Assembly: GCA_030447525.1 (NCBI GenBank)
Contig: JAUJOR010000020.1
Span: forward strand, 15,706-78,847
Length of the DNA: 63,142 nucleotides
Source: Chloroflexota bacterium
GTDB lineage: Bacteria; Chloroflexota; UBA11872; UBA12225
Reading direction: 5' to 3'
Positions 27,852-36,259 of the stretch are shown piece by piece. A model generated the notes under the pieces. It searched no databases, had not been told where the DNA came from, and worked only from the letters and a program-made list of their open reading frames with translations. Position 1 is the first letter of the stretch. Each line of letters starts with the position of its first letter. The translations under genes were made by a program, and so were the position numbers.

Positions 27852-28036
27852 GTGGTGTCCTCCTGCCCCGGTGATCCCGGGTCCCTTGGCCCCCTGGGCT
27901 TTCCAGGGGGCTGATGGTCTCCTGCTGCATCCTGGGGCTATAGAGATGGGTGAGGCCTGAGATCATCAGTCCTGCATCGCCCTCGTTGCGGGTGGGGACA
28001 TAGAAAACCACCCGCCGCGCGCCCCCGGCGCCGGCC

Positions 28037-28113
28037 TAGTACAGTCTTGCGGAAGTCCGGCGGCAGATCCCAATCTGGGAGACCTACCGAGCGACTTCAG
28101 CCCAGGTGTACTT
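28037..28113 (+). repeat. 77-bp palindrome-ended repeat, copy C
   Basis: The terminal repeat is TAGTACA/TGTACTT. It shares the AATCTGGGA core with copy B and the GACCTACCGAGCGACTTCAG stretch with copy A. Its 3' end faces the stop codon of the GlsB/YeaQ gene, 14 bp away. Confidence 0.9.
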
Positions 28114-28127
28114 GTCTTGGCGCTGCC

Positions 28128-28397
28128 CTAGACCGGCGAGCGTCCTGGGAGGGCACGCACAATGGCAATAAAGATGCATGCCCCGATAAAAGCGACGATG
28201 ATGCTCCCGATCAGCCCATATGTCCCGGCAAGTCCGAGCAGCGAGGCGACGAAGCCGCCGACGAAGGCCCCGATGACGCCCATAACGATGTCCCCGACCA
28301 GGCCGTAGCCGCTGCCCTTCATCACCTGGCCGGCCAGGAAGCCGGCAATCACCCCGACGATGAGCCACGCAATCAGTCCACCAGGATCCAGGTTCAT
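28128..28397 (-). CDS. GlsB/YeaQ/YmgE family small membrane stress protein
   Basis: An 89-residue protein with three hydrophobic, glycine-zipper helices: IAWLIVGVIAGFLAG, GDIVMGVIGAFVGGFVASLLGL and IGSIIVAFIGACIFIAIV. This is the transglycosylase-associated (YeaQ) pattern, found in inner membranes of stressed cells; the biochemical role is not known. ATG 28397 is preferred to the ATG six bases upstream because AGGAGG is then correctly spaced. Confidence 0.9.
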   Translation of the reverse strand: MNLDPGGLIAWLIVGVIAGFLAGQVMKGSGYGLVGDIVMGVIGAFVGGFVASLLGLAGTYGLIGSIIVAFIGACIFIAIVRALPGRSPV

Positions 28398-28700
28398 GGC
28401 CATCCTCCTCTATCACCCCTGCCCTTGCGGTACCCCTATGGTGCCCCCGGCCTGAACGCTTGCCGGGCCGCCGGGCAACGCCTTTCCGCCGCCGACCGCC
28501 CGTCTTCTGAACTCAACGGTGGGGCCTGGTGTCTTCGGCAAACGCCCACCATGCCCCGGACACGCTACGGGTACCGCCAAGGCAGCGAGAGCAGGCGGAA
28601 TAACTGGCCTCCAGACGCTCCTGTCGCTGCAAGACTCGTGCCAGATAGTCAGCTGTTTGCCCGGCTGCCGAGGCGGGGCAGGGACGCTCCCGGGAGACGA
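28398..28700. other. Intergenic region, nothing recognised
   Basis: Between two minus-strand genes. It should contain the promoter of the GlsB/YeaQ gene, but no confident element is visible. Confidence 0.45.
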
Positions 28701-29666
28701 TCAGGTAAGCTCGTTCACCGCCGCCAGCAGCGCGATCATGTACCCCGTGGCGTAGGCCCGTCCCCGGTGGTTCCAGTCGCTGTCGTCCACCATGTGAGGC
28801 ACGTGGTCGTCGATCAAGAACCCGGTGAAGCCCACCTCCTTGAACGCGCGCATCGCCTGGACGAGGTTGACGTTCCCCTCCCCGAGAAAGCACTCGGCGA
28901 AGTTGTCCGCCGTGCCCTGGACGTCGCGAAAGTGTCCGTAGTAGATCTGGCCCCGTGAGCCAAAGTGGCGGATGCCCCGGAGGACGTTCTCGTTTCCTCC
29001 CATCTCTGACCAGCAGCCCATGCAGAAGTCCAGGCCCCAGTTGGGGCTGTCCACGATCTCCGAGCCCCGCTGGAAGCCTTCAAAGCTGTTGAAGATGCGG
29101 GCAACACCCCCCAACGCCGGCACCGGCGGGTCGTCCGGGTGCAGGGCGAGGCGCACGCCGGCTTCCTCGGCCACCGGAATGACGGCCTTGACGAAGTGCT
29201 CGTAGTTGGCCCACAGCTCGTCCGCCGTGTACTCCCGGCCGTGGGTAAGGGGAGCGTCCTTGGCCTGCTCCAGCTCGAAAGCGGTCACTCGCACCCCGCC
29301 TCGGCCGACGGTCTTTGGTCCGCCGGTGCGCCAGACGGAGTTGGGCATCCAGTGGTACCCCAGGATAGGGATGCCGGCGCGCCCCACGTTGCGGACGGTG
29401 GCCTGGTAATGCTCGATCTGCCGGTCGCGCTCCGGCCCGCCGAGCATGGCTTGCTCGTAGAAGCCCTTGGGGGTGTTCTCCAGGGCTTCCAGGCGCAGCC
29501 CGTAACTTTCGACGTGCTGGCGCAGGCGCACCAGGTCTTCGTACTCCCAGCGGTGCTCCCCTGGGAGGCGCGGCGTGTTGAGTAAGACGCCACTCACCCC
29601 CAGCTGCTTGGCGAAGGTGAGGCGCTCGTGGCTAGGCTCGTTAAATTGGCCGATGGCGATGCGCAT
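28701..29666 (-). CDS. Mannonate dehydratase (UxuA)-like TIM-barrel protein
   Basis: A protein of 321 residues with the UxuA-type motif RLALHPDDPPVPALGGVARIFNS (shown in part), GYHWMPNSVWR and a metal-site region YYGHFRDVQGTADNFAECF. UxuA removes water from D-mannonate to give 2-keto-3-deoxygluconate; relatives act on other sugar acids. ATG 29666 (MRIAIGQF) fits the family start. A longer form from about 29720 with an upstream GAAGGGAG is possible. It could supply the dehydratase step of the dispersed sugar-acid route. Substrate is an inference. Confidence 0.78.
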   Translation of the reverse strand: MRIAIGQFNEPSHERLTFAKQLGVSGVLLNTPRLPGEHRWEYEDLVRLRQHVESYGLRLEALENTPKGFYEQAMLGGPERDRQIEHYQATVRNVGRAGIPILGYHWMPNSVWRTGGPKTVGRGGVRVTAFELEQAKDAPLTHGREYTADELWANYEHFVKAVIPVAEEAGVRLALHPDDPPVPALGGVARIFNSFEGFQRGSEIVDSPNWGLDFCMGCWSEMGGNENVLRGIRHFGSRGQIYYGHFRDVQGTADNFAECFLGEGNVNLVQAMRAFKEVGFTGFLIDDHVPHMVDDSDWNHRGRAYATGYMIALLAAVNELT

Positions 29667-29884
29667 CACGTCTGACCTGCCGGTCGACCGCGGCGTCCAC
29701 GTTGCCGTCCCTGTCATCTCTACCACACTCCCTTCCAGCGGAGGGGCAGGGGGTGCAGTCCCCACGGGGTGCCACACCTCCGGGATCTCCCGGACCTCCG
29801 CCACGCCTGTATCCCCTGGACGCCGGCCTGCCCGCCGTGCAGCGGACTATAGCGCGGCCCGATGCTACCGAGCGCTTGCTAGCG

Positions 29885-30535
29885 CTACTGGGCGAGGGAA
29901 ACGGTCAAGGGGGGCACGGTGGGGGGTGGGGCGGGGATGGGCCACTGGCTGCGGGGCACGGTTACCAGGGCATAGGGCAAGACGTCCGGCCGGCCAACGG
30001 GCGTCGCTCGGGGGGTGCCATCGGTCGCCGGGGCGACGCGCACCTCCACGGCGGTATGCTGGAGCGCCGCCCCCCGCAGGATGAGACCGGGGGCGCGCTG
30101 CAGGGCGTCCGGCGCGGTGAGGGTGGCCGGCCAGACGAGCACGGCTACCTCCCGCCGGAAGTCGATGGCCGGTGGGCGGTAGAAGGGCACCCGTCCGACT
30201 TGCAGGAGGTCACGCCAAGCGCGGGTGTCAAAGGATTGCCTATCCGTCCACACGGAGAAGGCCAGGGGCGCGCCGGCCGCGGCGGCGGCGTCTTCGGCGG
30301 CCGCGAACTCCCCTGATTGCTCTCCCGGCGCCGGCCGGGCAAATATCCCCGTGCCGACGAGATAGGCTACTACCCCTCCCGGAGCATCGCTCCCGATAAG
30401 GGGCCGGCCGGTGCCGGTGCCGCCCGAACGGGGCGCGTCCAGGGCTTCGTAGGCGACGAACGCCGCGGCGGGGACGAGCACGGCCAGCAGCACCCACCGG
30501 CGGGTACGCCGGGTTCGGGAAGGATAGCGGTTCAC
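29885..30535 (-). CDS. Membrane-anchored hypothetical protein, possibly PrcB-like
   Basis: A 216-residue protein with a basic N terminus and one membrane helix, VLLAVLVPAAAFVAYEAL (residues about 14-31), and the remainder outside. The C-terminal half (IDFRREVAVLVWPATLTAPD, AVEVRVAP, VLPYALVTVPRS) resembles the beta-sheet PrcB C-terminal domain in order and spacing, but this is a weak visual match. GTG 30535 has GGATGAGG upstream. A palindrome, ACCCACGTGGGT, 40 bp upstream recurs before the next gene. Confidence 0.55.
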   Translation of the reverse strand: MNRYPSRTRRTRRWVLLAVLVPAAAFVAYEALDAPRSGGTGTGRPLIGSDAPGGVVAYLVGTGIFARPAPGEQSGEFAAAEDAAAAAGAPLAFSVWTDRQSFDTRAWRDLLQVGRVPFYRPPAIDFRREVAVLVWPATLTAPDALQRAPGLILRGAALQHTAVEVRVAPATDGTPRATPVGRPDVLPYALVTVPRSQWPIPAPPPTVPPLTVSLAQ

Positions 30536-30574
30536 GCCTCATCCTCTACCTGCGTCTACCTGCGTCACGCCGGG

Positions 30575-30586
30575 ACCCACGTGGGT
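30575..30586. promoter_or_regulatory. Candidate operator palindrome upstream of the PrcB-like gene
   Basis: ACCCACGTGGGT is a perfect 12-bp palindrome inside GGGACCCACGTGGGTGCTCC, about 40 bp before the start at 30535. A near-identical 20-mer lies upstream of the alcohol dehydrogenase. Confidence 0.45.
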
Positions 30587-30625
30587 GCTCCATGAGTCGG
30601 ATGCCGGTTTCGCCTCGGCGCTGCC

Positions 30626-31693
30626 TCAGGCAGCCGGATCGAGTAAGGCCTTGACCGCCGGTTCCTCACGGCGCAACAGGCGGTTGAACACAGACGCTCC
30701 CATGCTCAAGGGGAAGACCCGGCTCCAGCTGGCGGTCTCGACGCGCCCGGCTGCCAGCAGGCCCAGGGCAGCGTCGAAGTCCTCGTCGGTGTAGGCGTAG
30801 GCCCCTTGCAGGCGCTTCTCGCCCAGGAGGAGCTCCATTCCCTGCACCGGCACCTCGTTCTCCGCCGAGCCCACCCAGACCACCGTGCCACCCGGGCGCA
30901 CCAGGCGCAGCGCGGCCCCCCGCGTGTCCCCGCGTCCGACGGCGTCAATCGCCCCGTCAAAGCCGTCCCCGTCAGTGAGATCGCGGGCCTTACGGAGGAG
31001 CCCCTCACCCGAGCCCTCGGGCGTGCGAGGGTCGAGGGTCAGCGTCGCCCCCAGGCGCCTGGCCACCTCCAGGCGGGCGGCGTCGACGTCCAGGACGAGA
31101 GTGGTCGTCGCCCCGGCCAGGCGCGCCGCCTGCAGGGCCAGCAGACCGATGGTGCCGGCGCCGAATACGGCCAGGGCGCGGGGGAGCACGGCCGCCCCGC
31201 CGAGGAGACGCACCCCGTGCACGGCCACGGCCAGGGGCTCCGCCGTGGCCGCCCCATCGTCGTCTAACCCCTGAGGGATGCGCCGCAGCTGGCGGGCGCT
31301 GCACAGAACCCACTCCGCGTGCCCCCCATCACGCTGGAGACCCAGCAACGTTCGGTTGGGGCAAGCGTTGGTGAGACCCCGAGCGCAGGTGCGGCAGCGC
31401 AGACAGGGCACCAGCGGATTGGGCACCACTCGCTCGCCCACACCCCAACCGGCGGTGGCCGCCTGGGGACCCACGGCCTCCAAACGCCCGGCGAACTCGT
31501 GCCCCATGACCAGGGGGGGCACCCGGCGCGGGCTCTTCGTCGCCACCGCCTCCAGCTCCGACCCGCAGATCCCCGCCCGCGTGACGCGGATGAGCACGTC
31601 CTCCCCCTCCGGCCCCGCCAGCACCGGTACCCGCCGGTCGGCCACCTCACCCGGCGCGGTCAGCACCAGGGCCGCCATCGTCGCCCCCGTCAT
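30626..31693 (-). CDS. Zinc-dependent medium-chain alcohol/polyol dehydrogenase
   Basis: A 355-residue MDR enzyme. Catalytic zinc residues are in AGICGSE and MGHEFAG; the structural zinc lobe has CLRCRTCARGLTNAC; the NAD(P) motif is FGAGTIGLLALQ. It oxidises a sugar alcohol, sugar or similar secondary alcohol; relatives include sorbitol and threonine dehydrogenases. ATG 31693 follows GGGGGGACAG. An operator-like palindrome lies about 67 bp upstream. Confidence 0.88.
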   Translation of the reverse strand: MTGATMAALVLTAPGEVADRRVPVLAGPEGEDVLIRVTRAGICGSELEAVATKSPRRVPPLVMGHEFAGRLEAVGPQAATAGWGVGERVVPNPLVPCLRCRTCARGLTNACPNRTLLGLQRDGGHAEWVLCSARQLRRIPQGLDDDGAATAEPLAVAVHGVRLLGGAAVLPRALAVFGAGTIGLLALQAARLAGATTTLVLDVDAARLEVARRLGATLTLDPRTPEGSGEGLLRKARDLTDGDGFDGAIDAVGRGDTRGAALRLVRPGGTVVWVGSAENEVPVQGMELLLGEKRLQGAYAYTDEDFDAALGLLAAGRVETASWSRVFPLSMGASVFNRLLRREEPAVKALLDPAA

Positions 31694-32012
31694 CTGTCCC
31701 CCCTGTTTTCCTGCCCCGTCTTCATCATCGACCCGGTCCGATAGCTACGCCACGGTGGGACCCACATGGGTGCACCGTGCCTCCTACACGGGTCTTACCT
31801 TGGCTCTGCGTTAGATCCACGCGAGTCTCTTGTGCCCAGCAGGGCACCAGCACCGAATGCACTCGGCATGCCGTAGCGCCCGGCCGGTGGCACGATGAAG
31901 CGTTTGCTCATCAGTATGCGATTCGGTTCCCCCTGGCCGATCTGATCGAAGAGCGACCAGACACATGGTAACGAGCCCCCCGGCCGTGCGGTAGGGGACG
32001 ATCAGCTGGACT
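31694..32012. other. Divergent-promoter spacer
   Basis: No gene is seen between the alcohol dehydrogenase and the membrane protein. Besides the palindrome at 31753-31781 nothing is recognised. Confidence 0.45.
31753..31781. promoter_or_regulatory. Candidate operator upstream of the alcohol dehydrogenase
   Basis: GGGACCCACATGGGTGCACC (31757-31776) differs from the copy at 30572-30591 by two bases. Here it is nested in outer arms CACGGTG and CACCGTG, giving a 29-bp interrupted palindrome. Confidence 0.45.
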
Positions 32013-32015
32013 GTG

Positions 32016-32564
32016 ATGGGACAGGCTCCCGGTATTATCGGGTACGTGGCCCGACCGCTATGGCACATCGTCTGCGCCGCGCCGGTGATGGCGCTGACGC
32101 ACCTCCGTCTGGGGCCGCGGCCGGCCGTGGCCGCTGGGTTGAGCGCCGTGCTGATCGACGGCGACCACCTGGTGGACTGGGCGCTCAACGGGGGGCGGGT
32201 GGACTACTCCCGGCGCATCGTAGTGCCGCTGCATGGCTGGGAGTATCCCGCCGTCCTCCTGGGACTGGCCCGCGGGGGGGGCGTGCCCCTCCGGCTGCGG
32301 GGAATGGCCGTGGCCCTCGGCGCCGGCTGGCTGGCGCACCTGGTGCTGGATACCCTGGTGAACCGCCCGCGGACGCCCGCCGGCTACTCCCTGCTCTACC
32401 GCCTGGTTCACCGCTTCCGGCGGGAGCCCTCCGGCTGGCTGCAGTCCAGTGCCTGGACGGCGCGCTACGGCACCAACCGGCGCCGGGCACCCAGGGAGGC
32501 GGCCGTGGCCGTAGCCCTGGCTGCCCTCTTCCTCCTGATGTGCCCGCCGGGCTCAGCGAGCTGA
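32016..32564 (+). CDS. Integral membrane protein of the membrane-bound metal-dependent hydrolase type
   Basis: A 182-residue protein with about four hydrophobic segments (HIVCAAPVMALTHL, AVAAGLSAVLIDGDHLVDW, GMAVALGAGWLAHLVLDTLV, AVAVALAALFLLMC). The DGDHLVDW and HLVLDTLVN motifs, with His and Asp at helix ends, resemble YdjM/DUF457-type membrane hydrolases. Substrate and role are unknown. GTG 32013 and ATG 32016 are both possible starts. Confidence 0.65.
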   Translation: MGQAPGIIGYVARPLWHIVCAAPVMALTHLRLGPRPAVAAGLSAVLIDGDHLVDWALNGGRVDYSRRIVVPLHGWEYPAVLLGLARGGGVPLRLRGMAVALGAGWLAHLVLDTLVNRPRTPAGYSLLYRLVHRFRREPSGWLQSSAWTARYGTNRRRAPREAAVAVALAALFLLMCPPGSAS

Positions 32565-32601
32565 CCGGGAACCGGCCATTTCCAGGAGACCCTCCTCAGG
32601 G

Positions 32602-33060
32602 TCAGCTGGCCGCCCCGTCGCCCTGCAATCCGGCGAGCGTCAGCAGGAATGCGCTCTCCTCCAGCGCCTCCACCTCGTGCTCGATCCCGGCCTCCACCGC
32701 CAGAAGGTGGCCCGCCGGGACGTCCACCGTCTCGTCCATCACGCGGACGCGCACCCGTCCGGTGACGGTCTGGAGGGTGAACTGGGCGTGTACCTCGTGG
32801 TGGTGGATGCGCGCGCCCAGCTTGAGCGCCGTCAGCACCACCCGGAAGGCTGGCTCCTTCACCAGCGTCTTGGCGTTGCGGTCACCCCGCTGCCAGGGGG
32901 CCTCATTATGGAGGGCGGCGACCTCGGCCAAGACGTCGAACGTGAGGGCCGCGCCGGTCAGCCTCTGCGGCGGGCGCTGGGGACTCCCGCTCGTCTCGCC
33001 CGCGGGCCTGTCTCGCCGGGCCTCGTCACCATCAAGGGTCACCCTGCTCTGGGGGTTCAT
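32602..33060 (-). CDS. Small single-domain cupin
   Basis: A 152-residue protein whose C-terminal 110 residues form a cupin: RIHHHEVHAQFTLQTVTGRV supplies His ligands and PAGHLLAVEAGIEHEVEA the second motif. The N-terminal 35 residues are polar and probably disordered. The Shine-Dalgarno GGAGGTGA is present twice before ATG 33060, because an 11-bp segment is duplicated. Function is not assignable from context. Confidence 0.75.
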   Translation of the reverse strand: MNPQSRVTLDGDEARRDRPAGETSGSPQRPPQRLTGAALTFDVLAEVAALHNEAPWQRGDRNAKTLVKEPAFRVVLTALKLGARIHHHEVHAQFTLQTVTGRVRVRVMDETVDVPAGHLLAVEAGIEHEVEALEESAFLLTLAGLQGDGAAS

Positions 33061-33062
33061 GA

Positions 33063-33084
33063 GTCACCTCCGTGTCACCTCCGT
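33063..33084 (-). repeat. 11-bp tandem duplication doubling the cupin gene ribosome binding site
   Basis: On the plus strand GTCACCTCCGT is repeated exactly at 33063-33073 and 33074-33084. On the coding strand each unit contains GGAGGTGAC; the proximal one is six bases from the ATG. Confidence 0.88.
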
Positions 33085-33148
33085 GTCATCTTCGTCGGAC
33101 TGTCCCCGCAACCTGCGTGCCGGAACCCAATGCAGTACCGCCGGGGAC

Positions 33149-34678
33149 TCATGGGAGATCGAGCAGGGCAGCGGCGCGCCACTCCGGGAGGCGGGCCTCC
33201 AAGGCGGCCAGGAGGGCGTCTTCTTCGAGGTGCGCTGCGGCCAGCTCGGCCGCCGCTCCCAGGACGCGGCGGCGGTGGCGTATGCCCACCTCACGGTAGA
33301 GGGCCCGCCATGGGCGTCCCGCCGGCGGCCCATCCAGGCCAACCGCGGTGCCGGCTGGGGCGTCTGCGGCAGCGTCCCTCGCGTCCTCCATTCCAGAGCG
33401 TCCAGAGGGCCCCGCCGGCTCATCGCCTGCTCCGGTCTGGCCGGTCGCGCTGCCATCCCCGAGAGCGTTACGGCGGAGGCTATGCACCTGCGCCATCCAG
33501 GCCGGGTAGGTGAGGGGCGTCCGCAGCAAGGCCCCTTCACGCTCCCAGAAAGGGCGTCGGCCGTCCAGGGAGTGGGCGATGGCGGCCACCAGAGCCCCCG
33601 AGTCCGGCAGCTTGCGCCGGGCGACGATCTGGCGCAGGCCAGGGCTGACGTCTCTCGCCCTCCCATCCGAAAGGATCTCTACCAGCGCTTCACGGAAGAG
33701 GGGCCGGCGCAGGGAGAGCACGGCCCCGCGCAGCCCCACGCCCACCCGCCAGCAGCGCTCGGCCACCACCAGGTCGGCCCTAGCCAGATCCACACCGTCC
33801 AGCTCGGCGACGACGGCGGCCTCGGCCCAGCCGGGCAGCGGGCCGAGAAAGGTCGCCGCCTCCACCGGCTCCAGATGAGCGGCCAGGACGGTGTGCTGCA
33901 CCGGGGGCGGTCGCGTCCCGGCTGGGGAGGAACGGCCTGCAGCGGCGGGAGCGGGGCTGATAGGGGCGGCCGCGGGCGGTGGCCGGCGGGGCCCGGATGA
34001 CGGGAGGCGCCCCAGCGGTGCCCCGGTGCGCCGGTGTGTCTCCAGCTGGGCGAGAAACCAGCGATTGAAGCCGTTGTCCGGGGCGACAAATAGCCCTTCC
34101 CCGGCCATCACCTCATCCCAGCGGCCGGCGAGAGCGGCCTCCACGCCCAGGGCCGCCGTGGCGCGAGCTGCCGGCGCCAAGCCCTCCACCTGCCGGCGCA
34201 GGACGGCGGCCACGGCGGGGAAGTCGGCGGCGATGCGGGCGAACGCCGTCTGCAGCTTGACCGGCGCCGTCTGAATGGCCTCGGCCGTGTCCAGCGATAC
34301 CTTGCAGTCGGCGGCGCGGAGCACGAGCCGGCCGGCCCCCGTCCGGCCGATCAGGAGCAGGTCAGACGCCGAGACGCCGGCCCGCTGCAAGACCGGCCCG
34401 GCGAGGGGATCGGCGTCCAGGCTGATCACCGCCTCCACCGCCAGGGCGTGCCCCCCGCCGAGGGGCAACGACCAGGGGACGTGGCGCTCCAGCAGTCCCG
34501 GTACCAGCCCCTCCCAGCGGTTGCCGATGCGCTGCGACGCCCCTCCCCAGTTGCCCAGCCGGCGGCTAAGGTCCTCGGCGTCGACGTGGCTCGGTCCGTA
34601 GTGCCCCACGGCCAGCAGGCGCGGGGGCGCCGCAAGGGGTGGCGCTGGGATGCGGATGTCTTCCATTTCTGTGGTCAT
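33149..34678 (-). CDS. Uncharacterised 509-residue protein with RecB-like nuclease motifs
   Basis: No named family is recognised. Residues 104-146 contain the series SASDLLLIGR (Asp106), RAADCKVSLD (Asp124-x-Lys126) and KLQTAF (Gln143). The same order and similar spacing (TADLIWLL, VVDVKAS, LQVAFYA) occur in the Cas4/RecB-like domain of the gene at 52025, so a PD-(D/E)XK nuclease fold is a reasonable inference. Residues 195-245 are a Pro/Ala-rich linker and the C-terminal half is unknown. ATG 34678 is chosen; the long upstream extension covers repeats and is non-coding in character. A 14-bp four-unit array lies just upstream. Confidence 0.55.
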   Translation of the reverse strand: MTTEMEDIRIPAPPLAAPPRLLAVGHYGPSHVDAEDLSRRLGNWGGASQRIGNRWEGLVPGLLERHVPWSLPLGGGHALAVEAVISLDADPLAGPVLQRAGVSASDLLLIGRTGAGRLVLRAADCKVSLDTAEAIQTAPVKLQTAFARIAADFPAVAAVLRRQVEGLAPAARATAALGVEAALAGRWDEVMAGEGLFVAPDNGFNRWFLAQLETHRRTGAPLGRLPSSGPRRPPPAAAPISPAPAAAGRSSPAGTRPPPVQHTVLAAHLEPVEAATFLGPLPGWAEAAVVAELDGVDLARADLVVAERCWRVGVGLRGAVLSLRRPLFREALVEILSDGRARDVSPGLRQIVARRKLPDSGALVAAIAHSLDGRRPFWEREGALLRTPLTYPAWMAQVHSLRRNALGDGSATGQTGAGDEPAGPSGRSGMEDARDAAADAPAGTAVGLDGPPAGRPWRALYREVGIRHRRRVLGAAAELAAAHLEEDALLAALEARLPEWRAAALLDLP

Positions 34679-35081
34679 CGGGCAACGCTGGGACGCTGGA
34701 GGCCAGCGTCTGGAGGCCAGCGTCTGGAGGCCAGCGTCTGGAGGCCAGCCGCTCGCCGGACGAGATAGTACCGCCAAGAGAGACCGCCAAGAGTGGAGAA
34801 CCGTGTGACGACTCAGGGTCACCGTCACGGACAAGCTGACCTCTACCGGCAATCTCCAAGACCTGGCCCCGTTGGCCGGAGACCGCCGGTACCGCGTTGT
34901 CCAGTTTTGTCCAGTCGGACAGCTGCGACTACGACGCGGCGGTCCCGGTGATTGCCGCGGCGAGTACTGCGTACCGGGACTACGGCCGCCGCCGGTATGG
35001 CGCGGTTCTTGCCGACGCCTAGCCCGTAGCGTCTTGCCCCTAGCGTGTACCCTCCGCCAAAGGTAACAAGAGAAAGACACG
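34679..35081. other. Divergent spacer between the RecB-like protein and the aldo/keto reductase
   Basis: No gene is seen. It contains the 14-bp array at 34696-34748. Both flanking genes read outward, so promoters must lie here, but none is clear. Confidence 0.5.
34696..34748 (+). repeat. 14-bp tandem repeat, four units
   Basis: CTGGAGGCCAG followed by CGT is repeated with an exact 14-bp period at 34696, 34710, 34724 and 34738. Each unit is itself a small palindrome (CTGG..CCAG). It begins 18 bp upstream of the start codon at 34678. Confidence 0.93.
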
Positions 35082-36062
35082 ATGATGGCCACCGGATCGA
35101 GCGCCGAGACACTTTCGAAGCGGGCCTACGGGGGCACCGGACTGGAGGTCACGCCCCTTTGTATCGGCTGCGCCCCGCTGGGGGACATGCCGCAGACCTT
35201 CGCCTATTCCGTCTCCGAGAGCGACGCCCTGGCCACGATGCGGGCGATCTTCAACAGCCCTATCAACTTCATCGACACGGCCGCCTCTTACGGCGACGGC
35301 GAGAGCGAGCGCCGTATCGGCCTCGTCCTCAAGGAGCTCGGCGGGCTTCCCGCCGGCACCGTCCTGGCCACCAAAGCCGACCGTGACCTCCACAGTGGAG
35401 ACTTCAGCGGCGGGCAGATGCGCCGGTCGGTCGAGCGCAGCCTGCGCCTCCTCGGCCTCGACCGGCTCCAGGTGGTCTACCTGCACGATCCGGAGCACAC
35501 TACCTTCGAGAACGCCATGGCCCCCGGGGGGGCCGTCGAGACGCTCCTGAGCCTGAAGGGGGAGGGCCTGATCGAGCACGTCGGCCTCGCCGGTGGCCCG
35601 ATCGATATGTCGATCCGCTACGTGGAGACCGGGTCCTTCGAGGCGGTGATCACCCACAACCGCTACACCTTGCTCAACCGCTCGGCCGAGCCCCTGCTCG
35701 AGCTGGCCAGCCGGCGCGGGCTGGCCGTGGTCAACGCCGCCCCCTACGGGAGCGGCATCCTGGCCAAGGGCCCGGACGCCTACCCCCGCTACGCCTACCA
35801 GAACGCCCCCGCGGAGATGGTCGATCGCGTGCGGCGCATGGCCGACATCTGCCGGCGCTACAATGTCCCCTTGGCCGCGGCCGCCCTGCAGTTCTCCCTG
35901 CGCGATCCCCGCATCGTCTCCACCATCGTGGGGATGAGCCGGCCGGAGCGGGTGGCGCAGACCCTGGAGCTCGCCCGGCAGCCCGTCCCCGATGCCCTGT
36001 GGCCGGAGCTGGACGCCGTCGGCTACTCCAGCGAAGACCCCGAAAAGGGGCGCTGGAGATAG
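35082..36062 (+). CDS. Aldo/keto reductase, L-fucose/D-threo-aldose dehydrogenase-like
   Basis: A 326-residue TIM-barrel oxidoreductase with the catalytic tetrad Asp65, Tyr70, Lys98 and His135 (NFIDTAASYGDGESE, VLATKADRDL, VYLHDPEH). The GESERRIG context and the overall sequence resemble the L-fucose/D-threo-aldose 1-dehydrogenase group, which oxidises the sugar to its lactone with NAD(P). It may feed the fuconolactonase-like enzyme at 12107. Its TAG stop lies in the first unit of a 15-bp tandem duplication. Confidence 0.85.
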   Translation: MMATGSSAETLSKRAYGGTGLEVTPLCIGCAPLGDMPQTFAYSVSESDALATMRAIFNSPINFIDTAASYGDGESERRIGLVLKELGGLPAGTVLATKADRDLHSGDFSGGQMRRSVERSLRLLGLDRLQVVYLHDPEHTTFENAMAPGGAVETLLSLKGEGLIEHVGLAGGPIDMSIRYVETGSFEAVITHNRYTLLNRSAEPLLELASRRGLAVVNAAPYGSGILAKGPDAYPRYAYQNAPAEMVDRVRRMADICRRYNVPLAAAALQFSLRDPRIVSTIVGMSRPERVAQTLELARQPVPDALWPELDAVGYSSEDPEKGRWR

Positions 36063-36084
36063 CCCCTACGGAGATAGCCCCTAC
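36055..36084 (+). repeat. 15-bp tandem duplication spanning the aldo/keto reductase stop
   Basis: GGAGATAGCCCCTAC occurs exactly twice. The first copy contains the TAG stop codon of the gene. Confidence 0.9.
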
Positions 36085-36259
36085 TGGCAGCTCCTGAATC
36101 GTCGCGCCTGGCGTACCTCCCTCGTCTAGTCCAACTCCCCCTCTACAACGTTCGTTTGCCGAGCAACGTCCCACCTGCAGGCCACGGGTCGTTCCCGAAC
36201 GAAAGGCCCGCACGCCTGCCGACGAGCGGTAGCATCACCCTCGAGGGACGGTAGCGCCA

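Noticed and set aside
32060..34000. 646-codon plus-strand frame
   Set aside because: It crosses three genes in wrong phase or orientation and is typical of stop-poor high-GC DNA.
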